Under the pieces are notes generated by a model. The model made no database searches and was not told the origin of the DNA. It worked only from the letters and a program-made list of their open reading frames with translations. Below are positions 49,155 through 54,122 of a stretch of DNA of 54,122 nt, in pieces (the stretch's first letter is position 1; each line of letters opens with the position of its first letter). A program made the translations under genes and the position numbers. This DNA is from Streptomyces apocyni (GTDB lineage: Bacteria > Actinomycetota > Actinomycetes > Streptomycetales > Streptomycetaceae): contig NZ_WHOM01000062.1 of the NCBI RefSeq assembly GCF_009739465.1, positions 168,832-222,953 on the forward strand. Reading direction: 5' to 3'.

Positions 49155-51557
49155 GTGGGATTACAGCGACCGGACGGCGGCGGAGAGCCGGGGCCGGAGG
49201 ACGTGACCGTCGTACTGCCGGACACGATCGGCCCGTACGTGGTGATGCGTGAGCTTGGCGGCGGTGGGATGGGGGCGGTGTCCCTGTGCCGGATGGCTTC
49301 GGGGCGGCTGGTCGCGGTCAAGCGGGTGCGCGAGGAGTTGGCGGACGACCCAGCCTTCCGCAGCCGCTTCCGGCGTGAGGTGGCCGCGGCCCGCCGGGTC
49401 AGCGGCGTCTACACAGTGCCGGTGGTGGACGCCGACACCGAGGGACCACGGCCATGGATCGCCACCTCGTACGTTCCGGCGCCCACACTCGACCAGGCCG
49501 TCCGGCTCTGTGGAAGTTTCCAGGAACCGGCGCTGCGGGCGCTGGGTACCGCCCTCGCTGAGGCGCTGGAGGTCATCCACGCGGCCGGGGTGGTACACCG
49601 GGACGTCAAGCCGGGCAACGTACTGCTCTCCGCGGACGGCCCACTCGTGATCGACTTCGGCATCAGCAAGGCCCTGCACTCCGCCGACACCCGGCTGACC
49701 GGCACCGGTTCCGTGATCGGCTCCCCCGCCTTCATGGCGCCCGAACAGATCGCCTCCTCCCACGACGCGGGGCCCGAGGCCGACGTCTTCGCGCTGGCCG
49801 GTGTTCTGGTCTACGCCGCCTGCGGTGAGGGCCCGTTCGGCCCCGGAGACGAGGGCTCCCTGCACCGGGTCCTCACCGCCGAGCCCGATCTGCACGGCGT
49901 ACCCGAGGCCCTGCACCCGCTGCTAGCGCGCTGCCTGGACAAGACCCCGTCCCGGCGCCCCGGCCTGGTGGAGATCCAGGCCGGGCTCGCGCCCGCCGAG
50001 CCAGGAGACCTTCAGGTTCCGGCACTACGGGAGGAGCTGGCGAGACGGGCGGAGGAGGCTGGGCTGCTCGCGGTCGTCCCGCCACCGCCCGGGAGGTCAC
50101 CCGACAGCAGGGGGCCCAAGCAGCCCGGCCGCCGAAGGTTACTGATCGGCGGGCTCGCGGCACTCGGCGCCGCCGCCACGGGCTCGGCGGTCGCGATGTA
50201 CATCGTGGGTGACTCCGAGGACTCCCCGACGACCACGGCCAAGGAGAGCGCGAAACCGCTGGGCCGCAACGTCCGCACCGTCAAGCTCACCGATCCGCCC
50301 AAGCCAATGTGGTCGACGACCACGCCGGTCGCCATCCCCATCCCCCGGTTGCATGCTTACCGAGACACTCTGCTGCTCCACGGCACCGGTTACGCGGCCG
50401 TCGCCCTCGACGCGGCGAAGGGCAACATCCGCTGGCAGCACGGCAGTCTCACCACCGGGGACGGAACGACCAGCGGCAAGGCCCCGCTCGGGATCGGCGC
50501 GAACGTCCAGGGTCCCGTCGAGGGCGGGATGCTGGTCTCGGGCATGAGCACCGACCGCAACTTCGTCAGGCAGCACTACGTGGCGCTCGTGAACCCGGCG
50601 ACCGGCCAGGAGAAGTCCCGGTCCGCACTGGACAGGTCCCTCACCGTCACCACGCTGCTCGCGACGCACGAGGGCACCGCGTACGTCTCCGCCTATATCT
50701 TGGAGGGTGGTTTCACCCTGCCGTCGCCGGGCTCGACCCCTGACATCAAGAGCATGTCGAAGGCCCTCGCCATCGATCTGAAGTCCGGGAAGATCCACTG
50801 GCAGAAGGACATGATCGCCAACTCGGCCTCCGGCGACCGCTATGCCGCCGACCGGCACGGGTTCTACTACACCGAGGACACCAGCGACGGCCTGACCATC
50901 CATGCCGTGGACGCGGCGAAGGGCACGTCCCGGTGGTCCGAGAGGGTGCCCGCCGATCCGGACAGCAGCCTCCCCGCGTACCTCCAGTCCGGGGGCGGTC
51001 AGCTCACCTCCTCCATCACCGCGGTCGGTGATCTGCTCCTCGCGGCGAACGTCAAGGGCGGGCTGACCGCCCATGACGCGAAGAGCGGACGACGCCGCTG
51101 GTCGGTACCAACTACCGTGACGTCGCCACCGGCCGTGGTCGGTGACGTGGTGCTCACTAACGACCTGACCCAGGTATACGCGATCAACTGGCGTACGGGA
51201 AAGATACGTTGGCGCATAACGAGCCCGGTGAACCTCATGCTGTCACTAGGCTTCGGCCCCACCCTGGCCGCTTCCAAGGACGTCACTGCCGTGTTGTTCA
51301 GCCCCCTGAACTTCGACGCCAAGGGCAACACCACCATGGACGGCAAGGTCGGCGCCCTGGTGCTGCGCACCTCCGACGGCAAACAGCTCTGGGCTCTACG
51401 GGAGGAGGCAGGAGCCGCGTCCTCACCCACACCTTCCGGCATCGGCAGCGGCGCACCCCAAGGCCTGGAGATGTGGGGCCTGGAGGTACGGGGCAGCAGG
51501 GTCTACCTGAGCAACGGTGACGAGATCCGCGCCTACCCCGCGGCGGCGGACGAGTGA
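49155..51557 (+). CDS. Ser/Thr protein kinase with extracytoplasmic beta-propeller, TTA codon
   Basis: The protein has 800 residues. GTG 49155 has GGGAGG 5 nt upstream. The Hanks-type kinase domain (about 25-290) has Gly loop 'ELGGGGMG', Lys56, catalytic Asp150 in 'VVHRDVKPGN' and Asp167 in 'DFGIS'. An 'RRRLLIGGLAALG' anchor helix (about 326-352) follows, then a PQQ-like beta-propeller (about 390-800) with 'LDAAKGNIRWQHG' and 'INWRTGKIRW' repeats. A TTA leucine codon lies at 50139-50141 (residue 329), so translation may depend on the bldA tRNA. It overlaps the second kinase by 4 bp. Confidence 0.9.
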   Translation: MGLQRPDGGGEPGPEDVTVVLPDTIGPYVVMRELGGGGMGAVSLCRMASGRLVAVKRVREELADDPAFRSRFRREVAAARRVSGVYTVPVVDADTEGPRPWIATSYVPAPTLDQAVRLCGSFQEPALRALGTALAEALEVIHAAGVVHRDVKPGNVLLSADGPLVIDFGISKALHSADTRLTGTGSVIGSPAFMAPEQIASSHDAGPEADVFALAGVLVYAACGEGPFGPGDEGSLHRVLTAEPDLHGVPEALHPLLARCLDKTPSRRPGLVEIQAGLAPAEPGDLQVPALREELARRAEEAGLLAVVPPPPGRSPDSRGPKQPGRRRLLIGGLAALGAAATGSAVAMYIVGDSEDSPTTTAKESAKPLGRNVRTVKLTDPPKPMWSTTTPVAIPIPRLHAYRDTLLLHGTGYAAVALDAAKGNIRWQHGSLTTGDGTTSGKAPLGIGANVQGPVEGGMLVSGMSTDRNFVRQHYVALVNPATGQEKSRSALDRSLTVTTLLATHEGTAYVSAYILEGGFTLPSPGSTPDIKSMSKALAIDLKSGKIHWQKDMIANSASGDRYAADRHGFYYTEDTSDGLTIHAVDAAKGTSRWSERVPADPDSSLPAYLQSGGGQLTSSITAVGDLLLAANVKGGLTAHDAKSGRRRWSVPTTVTSPPAVVGDVVLTNDLTQVYAINWRTGKIRWRITSPVNLMLSLGFGPTLAASKDVTAVLFSPLNFDAKGNTTMDGKVGALVLRTSDGKQLWALREEAGAASSPTPSGIGSGAPQGLEMWGLEVRGSRVYLSNGDEIRAYPAAADE

Positions 51558-53767
51558 CCATACCGCCGCAGCCCGAAGCCAACCTCCCTTCCTCCATAGG
51601 GCCGTTCAGGGTGCTGCGGCTGCTCGGCTCCGGCGGTATGGGCCGGGTGTATCTGGCGTCGACCCGGGCCGGGCGCCCCGTGGCCGTGAAGGTCGTACGG
51701 GAAAGCTACGCACAGGACCCGCGCTTCCGCGAGCGGTTCCGGGTCGAGACAGAGGCCGCGCTGAAGGTCAGTGGCGCCTTCACCGCGCCCGTGGTGGCCG
51801 CCGACCCGGACGCCGTACAGCCCTGGATGGCCACCGCCTACCTGCCCGCTCCCTCCCTGAGTGAGGCGGTGAGCACACATGGGCCGATGCCGGAGGCCAC
51901 GGTACGTACGCTGGGCGCCGGACTCGCGGAGGCGTTGACCGCCATCCACGCGGCGGGACTTGTGCACCGCGACCTGAAGCCGTCCAACATCCTGCTCACC
52001 GAAGACGGCCCCCGAGTGATCGACTTCGGGATCGCCCGCGCGGTGGACGGCGAAAAGCTGACCGGAGCTGGACAGGTCCTGGGCACCGCAGGCTACTTGG
52101 CGCCCGAGCAGATCGCCGGACGCACCGCCACGGCAGCCGGTGACGTCTTCTCGCTCGGCGCCACTCTGGTCTTCGCCGCCACCGGACGCGGCGCCTTCGG
52201 CGAGAGCGGGCTGCACATCCTCCTGTACCGCACCGCCTACGAGGAGCCCGACCTCACCGCCACCCCGGAATCCCTGCGCCCGGCAGTCGCCTCCTGCCTG
52301 GCCAAGGAGCCGTGGAAACGTCCCCACGTTCCGGATCTGGCAGGACTGTTCGGCGCCCCGCGGCTGCCCGGCACCGGCTGGCTGCCGCACGCCGTGGAAC
52401 AGGAAGTACGCCGCCGCGAGGACGACGCCCGCGAGAAGCTGGCCCGGCACGGACTCACCGGACGCTGGGGAAGGCGACGGGTACTCGCGGCGGCAGGCGG
52501 CACCCTCGCGGCGGCGGCACTCACCGGCGGCTGGCTCCTCGTACGCGGAAATTCCCCCGACACCCCGCCGCCGCCAAAGCTGTTGTGGCGCGCACCGCTC
52601 CCCGAGGGCTTCACCCACCTGCGCCGGGCGGCTCGCGGACAGCTGCTGGTCACAGCCAAGGAAGGCGGCGGCGCGGCCGTACTCGATCCGGAGACGGGCA
52701 AGGCGCGGTGGCGACGCCAGCCGTACGGCAACGCCGCCACCGCGGCCGCTGGAACCACCGTGTACGTCATCGAGATCGACGGCGGCCTGCACGCCCGCTC
52801 CCTCCTGACCGGTAAGGAACACTGGCGCTTCGCGCCACCCGGCAATCCCCAGCCCGCCGCCACCGACCTGGCCGCCCACCCCGGCGACGAAGGCTGGGTG
52901 TACGTCACCTCACAGCAGACCGGCGAGCTCTACGCCCTGGACTCCACCGGCAGGAGCCGCTGGCACCACGAGGCCCCACGTGCCAAGGTCCATCCACTCG
53001 GCGACGTGGTCCTCTGTGTGACCAGGGAGGCGGGCGGCGCGGACAACCGCCGCACCGTGTTCGCCCTCGACGCCCGCACCGGCGGGCAGCTCTGGAAGTA
53101 CTCCCCCGCCGTGTTCGGCCTTGGCCCGAACCCCAACGTCCGCCTCGCCCTCACCATGCGCCACGACACCGCCGAACTCATCGCGCTGCGCGTGTCCGAC
53201 GGACGGACGGCCTGGACGGCCGCCACCGGCCTAAACCCCGGCGAAGGCATCCAGAACGTCTCTCTGGCCACCACCGCCCAGCTCAGCCCCGACGGCCGAA
53301 TCGCACTCTTCCAGCGAAGTCTCGCCAGCGGCTCCTTCGCCGCACTCAACACCACGAACGGCAAGACCCAGTGGCGCGACAACCCCAAAGCCCGGCAGCA
53401 GCTCATCCCGCTGGGCAAGACCCTCTTCACCGTCCCCGAACCCCCACCCGGCACCAACATCACCGCCGCCCAAGGCTCCCTCACCGCCTACGACCTCACC
53501 ACCGGCGCCCGCCACTGGCAAACCCCCGACCTCGGCAAGGGCCTCCACGCGGTCCTGCGCACCTTCGCGGGACTCGTGCTGCTGGGCATCAACGGCGGTG
53601 CCAGCCCGGGCCTGTACGGCTATGCGCTCAGGAACGGCCATCGGGCATGGGAGATGGCCTACACGGTGGATACGTTGTCGCAGCCGTGGAGCACGGTGAG
53701 TTCCGGCGACCGGCTGTGGGTGGCCAACGAGAGTGAGGTCATGGGTTTCGGGGCGGGTAGCGAGTAA
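51554..53767 (+). CDS. Ser/Thr protein kinase with extracytoplasmic beta-propeller, second copy
   Basis: The protein has 737 residues. The GTG start overlaps the first kinase's stop (GTGA). The kinase domain has 'LLGSGGMGRVY', Lys46, catalytic Asp140 in 'LVHRDLKPSN' and Asp157 in 'DFGIA'. An 'RRRVLAAAGGTLAAAALTGG' anchor (about 310-330) is followed by a PQQ-like propeller with 'VLDPETGKARWRR', 'YDLTTGARHWQT' and similar blades. It is clearly a paralogue of the upstream kinase. The extracytoplasmic propeller could sense a ligand or the cell envelope. Confidence 0.91.
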   Translation: MTIPPQPEANLPSSIGPFRVLRLLGSGGMGRVYLASTRAGRPVAVKVVRESYAQDPRFRERFRVETEAALKVSGAFTAPVVAADPDAVQPWMATAYLPAPSLSEAVSTHGPMPEATVRTLGAGLAEALTAIHAAGLVHRDLKPSNILLTEDGPRVIDFGIARAVDGEKLTGAGQVLGTAGYLAPEQIAGRTATAAGDVFSLGATLVFAATGRGAFGESGLHILLYRTAYEEPDLTATPESLRPAVASCLAKEPWKRPHVPDLAGLFGAPRLPGTGWLPHAVEQEVRRREDDAREKLARHGLTGRWGRRRVLAAAGGTLAAAALTGGWLLVRGNSPDTPPPPKLLWRAPLPEGFTHLRRAARGQLLVTAKEGGGAAVLDPETGKARWRRQPYGNAATAAAGTTVYVIEIDGGLHARSLLTGKEHWRFAPPGNPQPAATDLAAHPGDEGWVYVTSQQTGELYALDSTGRSRWHHEAPRAKVHPLGDVVLCVTREAGGADNRRTVFALDARTGGQLWKYSPAVFGLGPNPNVRLALTMRHDTAELIALRVSDGRTAWTAATGLNPGEGIQNVSLATTAQLSPDGRIALFQRSLASGSFAALNTTNGKTQWRDNPKARQQLIPLGKTLFTVPEPPPGTNITAAQGSLTAYDLTTGARHWQTPDLGKGLHAVLRTFAGLVLLGINGGASPGLYGYALRNGHRAWEMAYTVDTLSQPWSTVSSGDRLWVANESEVMGFGAGSE

Positions 53768-53804
53768 CGGGCAAGTCAGCGCGGCCCACAAACTGGCCGT
53801 GAAC

Positions 53805-53847
53805 GCAGAAATCCCCCGTACCGGAACCCGGTACAGGGGATTTCTGC
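53805..53847. terminator. rRNA operon terminator
   Basis: A 20-bp stem with one mismatch and a 3-nt loop: GCAGAAATCCCCCGTACCGG (53805-53824) pairs with CCGGTACAGGGGATTTCTGC (53828-53847). The T-rich side following on the minus strand fits a terminator for the 5S-bearing operon. It also terminates the kinase operon arriving from the other side. Confidence 0.85.
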
Positions 53848-53859
53848 TATCAAATTTAG

Positions 53860-53977
53860 TTCGGCGGCGTCCTACTCTCCCACAGGGTCCCCCCTGCAGT
53901 ACCATCGGCGCTGTAAGGCTTAGCTTCCGGGTTCGGAATGTAACCGGGCGTTTCCCTCACGCTATGACCACCGAAAC
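53860..53977 (-). rRNA. 5S ribosomal RNA
   Basis: The minus strand begins GTTTCGGTGGTCATAGCG and ends GAGTAGGACGCCGCCGAA, about 118 nt, with the conserved CCCGAACTCGGAAG-like centre (CCGAACCCGGAAGCTAAG). This matches actinomycete 5S rRNA. The operon's 23S gene is upstream on the minus strand, beyond the right edge. Confidence 0.97.
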
Positions 53978-54069
53978 ACTATGAAACTGTCAACCGCACC
54001 ACGCTCTGTGACAAACGTGGGGTTGTTCGTGGTTTCAGAACCAACACAGTGGACGCGAGCAACTGAGGA
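53978..54069 (-). other. 23S-5S rRNA intergenic spacer
   Basis: A 92-bp spacer between the 23S 3' end and 5S contains a short GGTTTCAGAACC-like inverted element (54032-54043), which may be part of RNase III processing. No tRNA is seen in it. Confidence 0.7.
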
Positions 54070-54122
54070 CAAGCCCTCGGCCTATTAGTACCAGTCACCT
54101 CCACCCGTTACCGGGCTTCCAG
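54070..54122 (-). rRNA. 23S ribosomal RNA, 3' end (partial)
   Basis: The minus-strand sequence contains GGTACTAATAGGCCGAGGGC and CCCGGTAACGGGTGGAGG, characteristic of the end of bacterial 23S rRNA. The exact mature 3' end cannot be fixed by reading and is placed at about 54070. The gene continues past the right edge. Confidence 0.93.

Overview
The window is a very GC-rich actinomycete chromosome segment, almost certainly from Streptomyces. The evidence is the dnaK-grpE-dnaJ-hspR operon with HspR operators (HAIR), GTG/TTG starts with AGGAGG-type ribosome binding sites, an AfsR/SARP-type regulator, small GntR-linked genes, PASTA-less PQQ-type kinases and a 5S/23S rRNA operon end with Streptomyces-like sequence. 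No CRISPR array, insertion sequence or tRNA gene was seen.

Layout. (1) 54-2711: a small locus with an exported peptide carrying three DPVW[N/D]A repeats, translationally coupled to a Rieske-like mini-protein and flanked by two paralogous LuxR-type regulators. (2) 3009-4860: a proline-rich membrane-anchored protein, a probable gene remnant, a structured leader and a hypothetical protein. (3) 4937-9302: hspR, dnaJ, grpE, dnaK with two HAIR elements. (4) 9535-18768: a membrane protein and a six-gene relaxase-less type IV secretion-like operon (VirB2-, VirB8-, VirB6-, SCO6880-, VirB4- and VirD4-like), whose VirD4-like protein lacks a visible Walker A motif. (5) 18973-45136: a biosynthetic gene cluster. 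(6) 45190-48911: GNATs, a DUF4389-like membrane protein, a GntR regulator and its small partner genes. (7) 49155-53767: two overlapping Ser/Thr kinases with extracytoplasmic beta-propeller domains. (8) 53805-54122: terminator, 5S rRNA and the 3' end of 23S rRNA on the minus strand.

The biosynthetic cluster is the centrepiece. It encodes an ABC exporter, a FabD-like acyltransferase, an AMP-forming ligase, two carrier proteins, a PLP aminotransferase, a LanB-type (lantibiotic dehydratase) protein without any visible precursor peptide, SbnA- and SbnB-like enzymes that would make L-2,3-diaminopropionate, a FabG-like ketoreductase, a FabZ-like dehydratase, a GNAT fused to a large beta-rich domain, a GcvT-like folate protein, a single-chain ketosynthase/chain-length-factor fusion, a phosphopantetheinyl transferase, a condensation-type acyltransferase and an MFS exporter. 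Many of these genes overlap by ATGA/GTGA. Regulators follow: a response regulator/sensor kinase pair, a UbiA prenyltransferase and an AfsR-like regulator. I infer that a reducing type II polyketide line builds an unsaturated acyl chain that is joined to a diaminopropionate-derived amino acid. The LanB-type protein may supply an aminoacyl-tRNA-dependent step. The product is not one I recognise.
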